A DNA stretch of 64,000 nucleotides from Chiua virens (GCA_019787685.1 JAHNUO010000026.1:124001-188000); one strand, 5' to 3'. Positions 24,940 through 39,538 are shown, numbered from the stretch's first letter. Notes: generated from the letters alone by a model not told the origin. Program-made: numbers and translations.

Positions 24940-26336
24940 GCCTGTAGTGGATGTCTCATGACGGGGACTCTGAGTCTCGTTCTGGCCATGCCCGTTGAAC
25001 GTTTCTCGGCCACAAAGACCTCTCGCCGGCGTTCGTTGCCAACCCACACTCAGGTTGTACATGTGTAAACCCTATAACAGGTGCTATTTTCGATTCGACC
25101 ACTGCTCGAGAAAGATGCCTCTCATGAGTTTGGTAAATAGGAGCTAATTACTTGTCGCCTTACTAGTAGTATTAACAACGTAGATACCGACCGTTGTGTG
25201 CAATTGACGTATTTGAACATCCTAGACCTGGAAAGTTGGCCGTTGAAGCAACGATGAACTTGGTTGTGTGCTCGTGCCGTAAGGACCTTCTCTCCCCTCG
25301 AAGAATACGGATAATGACCAAAGTTTTTCATATTGACGATAGGACTTATGGTCGTCATTGTTCATCGCGCCTGCATCCGCATTGATCTTATTACCCTCGA
25401 CTGTCGGTGTCGTCGTGACCAACTAGTACCCGTATCATTACTACATCGCTCGTGGTGCATCCATCCTCAGGATCGATGTGGCAAAGTTAACGTTGACTGA
25501 CCTTTCGTTTTGAGCCTGGCACGTCATGGACCGATTCGATGTCGCGAGCACACGACTTTGATCACTTGAATGGAGGAGAGCAAGCACATAAAGGATTCGC
25601 CAGCGCCGAGGCGAATTGCATGTGGGGTGTTTGTCGAGCACGACGATCGTGAGCATGGAAATCCTGACTTGACCGTCGAGTTGAGACTGCACATAACAAT
25701 ATTCTCGTCCTGAGCACACGTTCGGTGAGTAAGTACTAGTGAATGCCGCAGGCGTCATCGATTTCTAACTCGTTAGCATTACGACAGAAAGTGACAGGGA
25801 CAACAAGTTGTGTATAACGTCTTTGTTCGTCGCTGCGTGACTTGGTTGAAGAGAGAGAGAGTTGAGCTGGAGTTGAGCTGAGCTAAGTGGGTGGAGGCGC
25901 TTCGCGCCTCCCGGCCGCGATCTGTGAGAACCTGGGGGCCCGAGCGACAGCTGCGTGGGCGGGCTGGGAGAAGCCTTGCATTGTCACGCAGTTGATCGTG
26001 GGTGGACGGTTCCGGAGAACGTGACAGCGAGGGTCCAGCGAGGCAACTCTGAGTGGTCGTACGGTCCCCGAAAGAATCACTGGGTGTGGCGGGTAGGCGA
26101 AAAGAAAGGAATGTGTTCGGCGCGCGGGCGAGAGCGGAAGAGAGAGAGATGCCGGGTCACAGCCACTTGAAACAAAGACAAAATTCTATTCCTACTCGTA
26201 CTCGTACTACTATAATGACTCGTTCATCCGCTCCATCGTTTCGGACAGGTATTTCGACGCAGATATGGACAAGGCAGAATGATAAAATTGGTAACTACTA
26301 ATATGTCGTAAGAGCTTCTCCGATATCCGTCATTCG
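24940..26336. other. Intergenic between DUF6534 gene and monooxygenase copy 1
   Basis: No gene is recognised. Minus-strand frames at 25222-25422 and 25441-25758 have no family resemblance. The stretch contains a GAGAGA run near 25853 and a perfect hairpin at 25893. Confidence 0.35.
25893..25911. repeat. Perfect 8-3-8 hairpin
   Basis: GGAGGCGC, loop TTC, then GCGCCTCC form a perfect GC-rich stem. It sits in non-coding sequence between two convergent genes. It could be a transposon terminus remnant or chance; no matching copy was seen elsewhere in the window. Confidence 0.5.
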
Positions 26337-29036
<2,700 letters not shown>

Positions 29037-29082
29037 TGTGGAGGGTGCCAGCGAGGCATTTGGTTCAAATGACAAAGTGGCC

Positions 29083-29088
29083 TTTAAA
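29083..29088 (-). promoter_or_regulatory. TATA-like box of monooxygenase copy 1
   Basis: TTTAAA inside GGCCTTTAAAG lies 47 bp upstream of the start codon, and the same sequence is kept upstream of copy 2 at 54940. Conservation between the copies supports a promoter role, though recent duplication alone could explain it. Confidence 0.45.
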
Positions 29089-29341
29089 GCTCTGCTTACC
29101 TCCAAGTCCCTGTAGGGCCAGACCTAATTTGGGTTACGGCGGATGCTTCAACTGTTTGGTTCGCTCATGGGCGCTATGCTATCCCTTTCAAGGTTGATTA
29201 GTACATAGTAGGTTTGCAATGAGGATGGGAAAGAGAAAACATTCACGTTATGTGTATGTACTACTTACATGTGTAATGAGAATCGAGACTCAATTCAACA
29301 AGCAGCAAACATTACGTCTGGACCACTTCTAAAGTTACATA

Positions 29342-29690
29342 TCAGTAGGTGCTCGGAGTCTGCGGAAGAAAGGTTCTGATATCTTGGTTCCGGAGATTCA
29401 ACGGCGGCGACGGGACCTCTTTCGCCTCCCCGCTCCCCGTCGACTGTCCACGCCCTGTCGTCAGCTGCGACAGTTGTCTCATTGACAATACACCGAACTC
29501 GACGATTGACGAGCGACCGCGTGGTGTCCCCACAGGCACTCCATCGTATAATTTACATTGGGCTCGAGGTCGCCGGTTGCGGATACCTGCGGTGCCAACG
29601 AGCTGGGCAAGAACATGGGCGGTGATGACGTACAGAGCGAGCGGAAGATGTCTCGCTGATTTGGAGGGGAGGCGTGACGCGTCACTAGCT
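29342..29690 (-). pseudogene. Possible C-terminal fragment of an unknown protein
   Basis: One minus-strand frame reads LALYVITAHVLAQLVGTAGI, then GRSSIVEFGVLSMRQLSQLT, and ends DIRTFLPQTPSTY at 29342. The first part is hydrophobic like a membrane helix and the rest like a cytoplasmic tail. No start or upstream exons are found, because the region above is non-coding. I read it as the tail of a lost gene. No family is recognised. Confidence 0.28.
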
Positions 29691-29744
29691 AGTCACGAAT
29701 ATGCGGAGACTCGACTTGCCTATGTCTTCAACTTTGCTTGGCAA

Positions 29745-29790
29745 TGAAAACTGGTTGGGTCGAGTCCCACCTCGTCGGAACCAGTTTTCA
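29745..29790. repeat. Inverted repeat, 12-bp arms
   Basis: TGAAAACTGGTT (29745-29756) is perfectly inverted at 29779-29790 (AACCAGTTTTCA) with a 22-bp spacer that can partly pair as well. It is non-coding. It may be a transposon remnant or a transcribed hairpin. Confidence 0.5.
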
Positions 29791-30087
29791 CTGGGATTCA
29801 AACATTCATGATCATTCTCCACTGTCACTTGCACCTCGCGCAATGGTTTTCTAGTACTTATCCTAAATCATTCAAGTTGACACGGTAATTAGTACTGCTT
29901 TCCCCGACAGCTGCTCAGCGTCAGTGTTTTCCTCGCATTCGGCAGTTCTTCATGATGCATCACCCCACGAAACATGCGGATTGATTAATTCCACAGAGGT
30001 GCTTGCATTACTTCGCGCCATCCAACCTGTCTCAAGTTTCTCGCAGAACTAGATGATTTCTGAATGCGGCATGGGTGCTTCTGTAGG

Positions 30088-30625
30088 TTAGATGTCCTTT
30101 TCGTCAGAGTCGTTCTTAATTATCTCACCTCGCTCGACTGCTATTCGGTGCTGGGCCTCTGCAACAATGGCTGGGTCCCCCTCGCCTTCAAACTGATACA
30201 TCCACTGCCCAACTTCTGCTTCTTCCTTGGGTGCAAGAAACTCGTCAATGGACATTGGTGTTCGGATGATTTGCTTGAGATCCTTTAAACTCTGAATGGA
30301 ATCTTCGAGCTCTTTTTCAGCAGCTATGAGCTGTGTGATTGGATTTTGAGCACTGATACTTGTGCAATGTCACGTTCTGCATCCATGACGGCCCAGAGAA
30401 CAGACTGCCAATGCTCGTCTACATATCAAGGTGTTCCTGGAATCAAGTCTCGGTAGCTGGAAGCCATACTACTAGTATATCATCGTTTTTAGCGAAGACG
30501 GTGAGCCAGTCATGTAAGGTATGGTTTTCACACTTGTTGGAATTGATATGCATCGCAGAGGTGGCACGTCGCGCCAGTGAATGTCCCCTCGTAGCTTTCG
30601 ATTGTATGGTGCAGGTTTCGGCCAT
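30088..30625 (-). pseudogene. Relic of a pogo/Tigger-type transposase
   Basis: Two minus-strand pieces remain. The upstream piece (30443-30625) contains NKCENHTLHDWLTVFAKND, like the start of the CENP-B-type DNA-binding region of basidiomycete pogo transposases. The downstream piece (about 30340 to the stop at 30088) contains IRTPMSIDEFLAPKEEAEVG and then AQHRIAVERGEIIKNDSDE, like the acidic segment near the C-terminus. The catalytic DDE domain that should lie between is missing, and stops separate the pieces. I found no terminal repeats around it. The family assignment is from recalled resemblance, not a search. Confidence 0.5.
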
Positions 30626-30659
30626 GGTTTGCGCCTCTGTAGTTCAGCAGGCTCCATGA

Positions 30660-31375
30660 TTGTGTACTAACGTGCAATTGGATTTTCAGAACAAAGCTCC
30701 ACTATTCTCAAATTTGGCTGCAAAAATATCTAGAGTGCCACTGGATAGTATGATGGTTGGCATGGTTAATCATAATGCAGCGTGCCTGACTTCTCATCAG
30801 ACTTCTTCGAACCACGGACTCTGTTGTACTTTGTACATTACAATATATATTCATTTGCCATTTCCTTGCACTCAATTGTACCGTAAGATAGTATCGATGG
30901 CACATCTCAGTTAAGACGGTGATACTACGAGAGCTTAGCGCTTTGGCGGTCATCATATTTCATTCCCGCCATTCACCAGGTTGCCAACAATGCACCGCAA
31001 ATATGGTGTATCGCACTGCATATTCATATTCCATGTCCAGATATTACTATGCATTATTCATTATGCAAAAACGTGTGATTTTACCCGCATACCTCTGGAA
31101 TTACCTGTGTTGGACTATGCATTGTTCATTAGGTCAAATATCAGCAAGCTAATACGCTCGGCCTACTAGGATCGTATACAAGACTGAATAGATTTAGGGG
31201 CCTGTATCTAGGAGCTCAAATCTCAGACCCGATCCCTCATCTTCGTCTGATCTTAGTCACCTCACGCGCACTCATGGACACCTCAGCTCGTTCTCCCCGA
31301 ACTGCGCTGAAGTGGGATACCTCGAACATTCTACTTTCTAGAAATCGTAATACACTGGACCAATGACCACCCAAA
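30660..31375. other. Intergenic, AT-rich
   Basis: No gene recognised. The segment repeats short ATTCAT/TATTCAT words around 31020-31060 but has no clear repeat unit. Confidence 0.35.
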
Positions 31376-33174
31376 CTACACTGCGTGAACGGACCCAATC
31401 TTCTTTGTGACCTCCTCGATGTCTCCCGTCTCCTCCTGCTGTCCACTGTCCACCTCTACGTTCTCCGCAACTTCGTCGTGCAAACCAGCTGCAAACACCA
31501 TCGGTCCTCTGACAGCACCGTGGTTGGACAACGTAGACAAGCCGAACCCACTATCGACCCCATCCGCGCATCCCCCTTGAACATCGCGTGCATACAATTC
31601 CCGTATGCTGATAATGAAACGAGGGGTTAGAGTGTACACGGGCACAAGTTGCACGATAGCTATCAGTTTGAGCTGCCAACTGGTGCCGGGAATTTTTCCC
31701 GAGACATACAGCAGGCCGGTGAGGTTCAAGAGGAAGATTCTGTGAGAGAAAACATTCAGCCGTGTCATAGCTTCGTCAGTGATACATATTCAAGTTTGTC
31801 AGAAATAGTTCTTAGATCGACAAGAGAGGACTAATAGTGATGTGAACTGGACATACCCTAAGAAGTAGAGGATGTCCTGGTTGACAAGCAGGTTTATGTA
31901 CCGGCTAGGTTGCCACTGTTTTGTGACGCCGTGCGTTTGAAGTGACTGCCTCACGAACTGCGCGACGGCTAGCATGCACAACACCGCACCGAATATCATC
32001 TGAAAAATGTAAGCCACATAACCCCAAACGGGCTTTGTAATTTGCTCCGCGCAAAACGAATATTCCAGTATTTGAGTGGCGAACCCTAACCGCTGGTTAG
32101 TGTAACATGCGTTTATCGAGTCAGAGTTTACATACACGAATAATTCATCGGATTGAAATAGATAGAAGCAGATACCACCACGATGATCTCAATAAAAAGC
32201 ATGGAAAGAAGCAATCCGAGGATTAGTCTTGATCGACTGTACATTGCCCATACGCGCAAGATCATGACAACTAAAACCGCTGTCGTAAAGTTCGTTTCTG
32301 GATCAGAGTAATCAACTACTCACGATCGGCTGGGCCGAGGAATAGGATGTATGTCCAGTGTTCGGTATTGGTGAATGTTTCACCTTCATATGCATGGGAA
32401 TAGAAAGAACATGAAATGTTTCAAGTAAATGCTCACAACTGTTTCACTGGTATCAGACACAGCTCAAATGCGCGACAATGATAGTGGACAAATACGTACA
32501 GCTACGGGAACAAATAATCCATGCCAGGAAGCATCTGACATTAGTTACCAATAGTTTGAAAAATGTACCTTTGTAGGACCAGGTATGAAACTACTCCCCA
32601 CTTATTCCACAGTCAAAGTTCGATCAAATTCACAACATTTGTTATCCAAACTTACTGAGGGCATTGTGCCTGATGCACGCTCCAGGTCAGCATTCAGTTC
32701 ATGCGTCACAACAGACATGAACTTACGCCAAGTTATATAGGCCACAATAACGAACCTATCAAGGTCTTGTTAGAAGACATCTTGCCGAATACACTGGAAA
32801 TTAGCTACACACAAGAAAGAACATGATTGTGACCCAAGACCATGGTTTATGCTGCGTTCTCGTCAGGGATGCATCAGCTCAGGAAATGGCAATGCACCGA
32901 CCCAGATATACTCCATCTTCATCGGTGATCAATCAGCGAAAGCTTTTGTCTGACAAAGTCGCACCTCTTTTGGAAAAACAAGGACTAGCAATGGGTTAGT
33001 CTGCGGTTCACATTGGAATAGAACCTGAGGCTTACTGTAATCATATCCGACAGCGGTAAGGATAGCAACTGTGGATAGCCTGTGAGGCTGATTACCACCA
33101 GTACAGACGCACGTACGGGAACCATAGCTGTTTTGCTGAATTGCCGCGATAGTCAATTGTAGATCAGAGGACAT
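31376..33174 (-). CDS. Seven-helix membrane protein, DUF6533 family
   Basis: The N-terminus MSSDLQLTIAAIQQNSYG and the following LSTVAILTAVGYDY match the DUF6533 opening, then an exon with a KEVEYIW-like step leads into the helices. The later exons are well conserved: CAEQITKPVWGYVAYIFQMI and FVRQSLQTHGVTKQWQPSRY (31880-32080), then VQLVPVYTLTPRFIISIREL and ARDVQGGCADGVDSGFGLS (31540-31650). The acidic tail ends at 31376. At least seven introns of about 50 bp are present, several of which I could not place exactly. The LTPRFIISIRELYARDVQG block is a strong family marker. Function is unknown; the topology suggests a receptor or transporter. No inactivating lesion was recognised. Confidence 0.72.
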
Positions 33175-33370
33175 AATCTTGACGGATTCGAACTGGGACT
33201 GGTCAGAAGTACGATAGATCGAAAGACGCTACGGGAATCACTCTGCTCAAAGTAATTGGTTTATAAGAGCCTGGATTCATTGTCTGGGAGAGCATCGCGT
33301 TATGGCGATCATGCGGCTGTGGCAAATGACCGTTGCATGTGGCGGCATGAGCAATCTAACTACATACCTT

Positions 33371-33757
33371 TCAGCCTGATCAGAACCAGAAGTTGCGAAT
33401 GGTGGAGATGTAGTCTCACTGGCTGCCTGGGAGAAAGCAAGGCTGATTGTTTCTCCCGTTGTCATGAGCAGTGCTGACAGATACACCATCGAGAGTCAGC
33501 TGTATTACCGCGTCAAAGTCATGAACTCACCTACAAGCATGCCTGCTCGTCCCGCACCCAATAATGGTATTGCGTTTCCACGACACACAAATTATTCAGT
33601 ACAAGGCTCCAAACTTGAGTGGATCCTTTCCCCGGACCGGTGTTCATACCTGATACGAATTTGGACCCTGGATTCTTACAGTCGTGGTGCCGATGATGGC
33701 CCAAAATCCAATGCGCCAAGGCAGTGAGCGATTATTTTTCAACGGGTCCTGGAACGA
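33371..33757 (-). CDS. Pieces of an unrecognised membrane protein gene
   Basis: One exon (33757 down to about 33650) reads SFQDPLKNNRSLPWRIGFW and IIGTTTVRIQGPNSYQ, bounded by good acceptor and donor sites. A second piece (about 33535-33585) reads GNAIPLLGAGRAGMLV and splices in frame to ALLMTTGETISLAFSQAAS (33380-33478). The hydrophobic pattern suggests membrane helices. No proper acceptor was found in front of the second piece, where a stop lies close upstream, so the gene may be decayed. Coding sequence may continue upstream to about 34300. It directly precedes the DUF6533 gene on the same strand. Confidence 0.35.
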
Positions 33758-34719
33758 CTGAAACTCACTGTTTCATGTTTGTCTGATCTGACACGACGAT
33801 CGGCTCAAAATGCGTTCACCGTTTATGCGGTGGCGATGGCCATTCTGAGTCTGATCCTGGCATCGAGAAACATTCTACCCAGCAATGGTTGGCACTGGCG
33901 TCTTCGCGTTCGTTGTCGTCGTCAAACACATCTCCGCCAATCCTAGCCTCGCTATCCAAACACCGTTCACGAAGTGAACCTGGTTAAACGTTACATGTGT
34001 TGGCCTGAGCCGAAATCTCTTCTCAGCATGCGCCTGGACCTTCACCTGATCCATCCTTTCGCGGCGATACCTGCTACTCAACCACTATCGTCGATTCTTC
34101 TCAAGGCGATCCCAAGCACTGAGCGCGCTGATGCCGTAAGAGTGAAAGTTGAAACTGCTGACCGATCGATCAGAATATTTGGGTATGGATGACAAGGGGG
34201 ACCAGTTGAGTATTGTAGTGTCGCTGAGATCAAGAGTGGGAGCCTCAATAAGACAGACGAATGCTTGAACGGAAGTGAAAGCCACCGAAACAGCACATTT
34301 TTAACTTAATGTGATTCGGGCGTTGCACCTACAATGAATAGCATCGCCTCAAAAACTGCTGTGTGCGTTCGTGGTGTGCCACAAGATTGCTACGGCACAC
34401 ACAGCGCTCCCCGATCACTGAAATAATTTCAACCGTCATTCCTTTGAACGAAGAAGCCAAGTACTTCTTAAGTCAGTGTGAAGATCCGTGAAGGAACCGT
34501 GACTCTCACCTTTGAGATCGGTCCATGTTAGCCATGACGCACGTACTCAGAAGTCCCATGAATTCTGCCTCCGTATCAACAGTCCCTCTGAGAGAAGGAT
34601 CGCACGGGTACGGGTCACACCGCGGTTATTCGTCAACGGGTACACCTGGATCTGAATGTTTGTTTGTTCTTATTGTTCGTAAGTACTTTTACTACTCAAA
34701 GTCTCAACCAGCCGTCTCT
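33758..34719. other. Intergenic, possibly with 5' exons of the preceding gene
   Basis: Minus-strand frames at 33875-34081 and 34078-34296 could belong to the membrane-protein pieces, but no consistent splicing was found. The right end should contain the GPATCH1 promoter. Confidence 0.3.
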
Positions 34720-37700
34720 ATGAGCTCTACGAGGCTGAAACGCAAACTTGGTGACTTGGGCGTCGATACGTCGAGCAGGAAAGTTAACGAGAACTTCTGC
34801 TTGGTACACCCCCGTTCTTTCCCCACTCGTACCACTCACACTCCTTTAGATTGGTACACCCCTTCCGCCTCTCGACAAGTCCAAAGATATAGGCGAGTTC
34901 GTACCACTCTGGAAGCAAGAAGTCAGTTGCTACTCTCCCGTGGGCTATTAATCTGATGAGTCGCTTCTAGGTGAGAGATGAAAAGGGCCGAAGAAGATTG
35001 CACGGGGCGTTCACTGGAGGTTTCTCTGCTGGCTACTTCAACACGGTTGGTTCCAAGGAAGGTTCGTCTGGTCGTTTGTTCTTAGTTATGACTAGTATGC
35101 GACCTCGTTTCTAGGATGGGCACCCTCGACATTCGTGTCGTCGAGATCGGATCGTACCAAGGCACGGACGGCGAGACCAGAGGACTTTATGGACGAAGAG
35201 GATCTCGCCGAGTTCCGTGCGGACCAAAAGCTTGTCAGCGAACTCGATCAGATGGATATCCTCGGGGGTACTGAAGCTGAGAGGGCTTCCAAGGCAGCCG
35301 TAGACGACGGCCAGAAAGAGTGCGTCGTGCTTGACTTGCTCGCGTATCCTGTCTCACTACATCATGGCAGTCCCATCACCCTTGCGCTCGAACAAGCCAT
35401 GTCGCCTGCATCAAAGGATTCTATGGGAGGACGGATCTTGAAGAAGATGGGTTGGAAACCGGGTCAGGGTATAGGTCCCAGAGTGACGTGGCGACAACGC
35501 GAGATTCAGCATGGACGTGATCCTGATAGGACGGGACCGGATGTCGACGAAGAAGCCAAGAAACATACCTATGCCCCAAAAGATACCCCACCGATCGTCG
35601 TTCCTCGCAAAGATGATTTTCATGGCCTTGGATATAATAAATCTCTCGGACTCCATGCAAGCTTGGGGATCCACGGTCAACAAACGCATGCCACCGCAGG
35701 ACCACAGCTGGCAGGTATGTAACTACAGTCTTCCATTGGACGCGTGATTCCTTATACTGGCTCCTAAGGCGGTTTCGGACTTGGCGCTTCGAACGATGCG
35801 GATGAAGATGATTTGGACGTCTATGATCACAACGTAGGTCATGGAAGAAGCCGACACGCTTTCGACATCAACGATATGCATGATGAAGAACATGTCCTTG
35901 TTGGAGGTCGTGGGTCTAAACCTAGCAGGACGACTGTCCCTGTACCAATGGTAAGCTACCCCATTTTTTCCGGGGTCGACAGGTATTCACGTATTTCAGA
36001 CGAAAGCAAGTGGCGCTGGTGTGTTCCGTGACGGACGACCTGTACTCTCTGGGTTTAGGCTTTCGGAGAAGCCAGTCGCAGAAGACATGTGGTAAGCTGA
36101 TTGTGGAGCGAACGTCGCCTTTCGATACGCTGACCCATTCAGGTTCCCTTCTCCCGACATACCCAAGGGGTGGAAACCTAACCCAAAGGCACTTTGGGCA
36201 CAGGAACGAGCAACGCTTAGCGGGAAGGAAAACATACCACGGTTCCCTGCACCTGGTCAACCTCAAACGCACACCCAGTGGAAGATTGGGATATCTGCTG
36301 ATCAGGTTCGTATATTTCGAACAATGTGACGTTTGCATACTGAATCATTGCTCAGCGAGGTACTGCACTAGGAGAAACGCCACTTCCATCCGCGCCGCGC
36401 TCCGTCTTTGAATACATATCGAAGAAAGACCAAGAGCGAATCAAAAATATTGCAGCCAGCCACACCGCTTGTCCTCCCACGATTGACACGACGACAGTAC
36501 AAGCAACCCCATCCCAAGGACCCTATATCCCCCACACCGAATCACACGTGGCACAGGCCGCGCTGCAAGGATTCCAGCCATTTACTTCCAATCCCGATAA
36601 GCAATCCCGTTATGTTGCCTATCTACGCGCACACGCCGAACCCGGTTCTGGTGTCTCTATACCTGCACGTCTGCCGAGTCAGACGCCAGAGACATATGCA
36701 CGCGAGATGAGTGAATTCGCCAAGGCTGCCGCCCTCTTTCGTCCCGTCTCTGGCGCGATGGCAGGACGGTTTACGAGCGCTGCTGTCGTCGAGTCGGGTC
36801 CCAAAATCATCGAGGGACTACACACGCCGAGTGCCGAACCAACATCCAAGGGGCCAGACCAGGAGCCAGCAGAAGAGCAGGAAGAAAAGAAGGAAGAAGA
36901 CCCCAAGGTACACGCTGCCAGACTGGGCATGTACGGGCCGATGACGAGAGAGGTGAAACCCTGGCAACCCGCACGTCTCCTGTGCAAACGATTCAGCCTC
37001 AAGGATCCCAACCAGGATGTGCACCTGGATACGCCAGAAGCGTCGACGTCTGCCCATGCAGATGTGTCGAATGCAGGCATGGACGCGACGGGTGGCCAAG
37101 ACGCTGCGACCGGCGGGGTTGCGGAAGAACCGCTCGGTCCGTCCGTCCCGCGTGGCAAGCGGGACTTGGCGAACATTGGGTTGGGAGACGACGATGGTCA
37201 AGGGGAGGATATTCTCACTTATGAGCGGCCCCCCATGGATATCTTTAAAGCCATCTTTGCGAGCGACGATGAAGATAGCGAGGAGGAGGAACCGACCGAG
37301 CCCAAGGACGATGGTGTCGAGGCGCCGACACCGTCACAGCCCTCGACCTCGTCGCTCACGGCGGCGACATCGACCCTCCCTTTGGCCGCGTCAAAGGACA
37401 CGAATCAAGGTGTCGTTGTGAACGAAAGGGTGGATCTGTCGACGTTCAAACCGACGTTTGTCCCCCGGGACGCACATTCACATTCTGGTAACGGGAACAG
37501 AAATGGGAAAGAGTCTGCTGTAAAGGAGAAGAAGAGCAAGAAATCCAAGACGGGTCCGCTGGTGTCGTTTGACGTTGACGACGACGGGGGTGAATCCCTG
37601 TCCATACTGGCCCGGCGGGAAACCAAGGAACGGGATCGTCCGAAGAAGAAACGGAAGAAACACAGAGAGCATGGAGAGGAGGACGTGTGGGTGGAGAAAC

Positions 37701-37825
37701 CACCGCCGGATATCGTGAAGAATCTTCCTGCTGAGAGATCTTTGGATGGACCTGCTGTTATGGAGGATGATTCAGATGTGACTGGACCACAGCGGGGACG
37801 GAAACGTGCTGTGGATTTCTTGTAG
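34720..37825 (+). CDS. GPATCH1: G-patch domain protein GPATCH1
   Basis: GPATCH1 proteins are nuclear and associate with the spliceosome. The N-terminus is highly characteristic: [15 protein letters not shown], then [40 protein letters not shown] and [15 protein letters not shown]. The G-patch (about residues 195-240) contains [20 protein letters not shown]. The last exon (from about 36360) encodes about 480 residues with the [13 protein letters not shown] segment, a surface rich in Glu and Pro, [36 protein letters not shown], and a basic stretch before the end at KRAVDFL. Introns are short, e.g. 34804-34849. An upstream in-frame ATG at 34525 gives no conserved sequence, so 34720 is chosen. 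The 3' end faces the methyltransferase gene only 103 bp away. Confidence 0.9.
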
Positions 37826-37928
37826 GGTTGTCTTTGGCGCGTGGCAAGATTTGTAACCTTACCCTGCAAGTCAGCTTTAGTGTATCTATGATGAACCCAT
37901 ATATTCCCATTCTGCGACATCATTTCTA

Positions 37929-39538
37929 CTACGTTGTACCAGATGACTCGATGTCCGGTTGTATGGAGGTGAGCTTTCTGAATCTGCCCTGCATCCATAC
38001 TCTGTACATCTTCAGTTGCCTTTTCCTATTCACAAGCAGTCTTCGATCTACCCCCAATTGTTCGATAGTAAACAGAGGGCAGGACGAGAGGGGAGCGAGG
38101 TTAGGATGGATGACTGCCAGTGGGGCAACGGTGGCTGGACCCTCAGCCGATTGATCCGCCGATAGTTGAGAAACCGGTACAGGCGAGACAGCGTCGCTCA
38201 AGGGTGGGGTGTGGGATGGCGGACTCGAAACAGACGTCTCAGGATCCTCCTCCGCGTCCGTTACTTCTTCTGTCGTTCGAATTGTCTTGTCCGACGATGA
38301 CGCGCGAGCGCCGGTGAACATCAACGCGAGTTCGTCTATTCGGTAGATCGGTAGGCGGCGGTAACCAATGTGGCGACGAGAACGTACCCAACTCGAAAAA
38401 GTAGACGCGCGTCTTGTCTCCGCGGATATAAAAGTTTTCGTCGAGCATTCTGCCGGATTTGAAACGGAGCTGGGTGAGATCGTACCGCCCGTAGTCGCGG
38501 ACGAGGACGACCCCGTCTGGTTTTAACATCTACCAAAAGAGATGAATGACGCGGGCGGGTGTATGCGGAGACGTACGCGGTGGATGTTGGCGATTGCTTT
38601 CCCCCATTCGTTAGGGTGAAGGGCGCTCAGGACGAAGACACAGAGAACGATGTCGACCGTTGCTGGCGCCACGCCTGGTGGGAGTGTGTTTTCGGAGGTA
38701 ATATCCCATACCGCGGAATGAATTGAGCCGATGGGCGGATTACTATATAGGGGATTGTTCTGTAGATAGGTTGTATGCTAGGGATTGGAAAACGGAAACG
38801 AAGATACATGCCTGTACTAGCTTGACTGCATGCGAGGAGTAGTCGTATGCCCGGATCGTAAGTTGAGGGTTTTTGTTTGCGGAAAGTAAGGGAAACGCGG
38901 CGTTTCCGGCACCTGGACTGAGCGGGTCAGAGCAAACGCTGGGCGACAATCTGTGCTGATGCCTCACCACACCCGATTTCGCAAATAGTAATCTCCCCTG
39001 CCTGGTCAAGTTGGCATAGGTACAGAATAATCGAGGAGGTTGCATACCTCAGGCTCGGCGGCAGCCACTAGATCTGGGAATTCCAAGTGCAGCCTGAGCC
39101 AGAATGAGGCGAGACTGCGGTCATCCACGGAGTAGCATACCATTTTCTGTCACGAAAAAAGTTGTCTGCATTCGCCTTGTAAAAGTTGTCCCTTTCGTGC
39201 CAATGTCACGACGCGAATTCGACGTCCATAAATCATGTTCGTACCAGTATTTTGCAGGTTTCGAGTTGTATTTTTCTTTCTCTTCGTCGGGGACAGGAGC
39301 AAGTCGCTGTCTTTGGAGAGCAGGCGCGATGGTTGCGGCCTGATCGTCGGGGGGAGGGACATGGTCCCAGGCATTCTGGGTCCATACGTCCGCATCCTCT
39401 GTCAAGAATCTATGTCGTCGGTGGGCAGTAACGAGTACGATGAGCATGACTGATTGCTCACCTTGAGCCAAAAGGAGGTTTCTCAGTGCTGATGTCGTGC
39501 ACAGACGAGGTCAATTTGGGTACTCTCAGGTTCGTCAT
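37929..39538 (-). CDS. TRM140: tRNA 3-methylcytidine methyltransferase, METTL2/Trm140 family
   Basis: The enzyme methylates C32 in the anticodon loop of certain tRNAs using S-adenosylmethionine. The start exon reads [17 protein letters not shown] and splices at FGSR to [17 protein letters not shown], the family N-terminus. Then come [27 protein letters not shown], the SAM motif [12 protein letters not shown] (split by an intron after GCG), [34 protein letters not shown] and [16 protein letters not shown]. The C-terminus has [20 protein letters not shown]. About 60 Ser/Pro/Glu-rich residues are inserted between ALMFTGA and PLFTIEQL. Eight or so short introns occur. The start at 39538 was chosen by joining to FGSRFL. 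The promoter lies in the 434 bp shared with the divergent RhoGEF gene. Confidence 0.87.

Noticed and set aside
29741..29785. Possible tRNA 3' half (GGGTCGAGTCCC near a CTCGTCGG end)
   Set aside because: No complementary acceptor strand or anticodon arm is found upstream, and the T-loop spacing is wrong. It is better read as an inverted repeat.
31000..31060. Repeated TATTCAT words as a satellite
   Set aside because: Spacing is irregular and the run is short, consistent with AT-rich intergenic DNA.
33180..33205. GTTCGAATCC word on the minus strand as a tRNA T-loop
   Set aside because: The flanking bases do not form a five-pair T-stem and no cloverleaf can be drawn.
36679..37201. Long minus-strand frames opposite the last GPATCH1 exon
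   Set aside because: They are shadows of a GC-rich coding exon whose plus-strand frame matches a known family.
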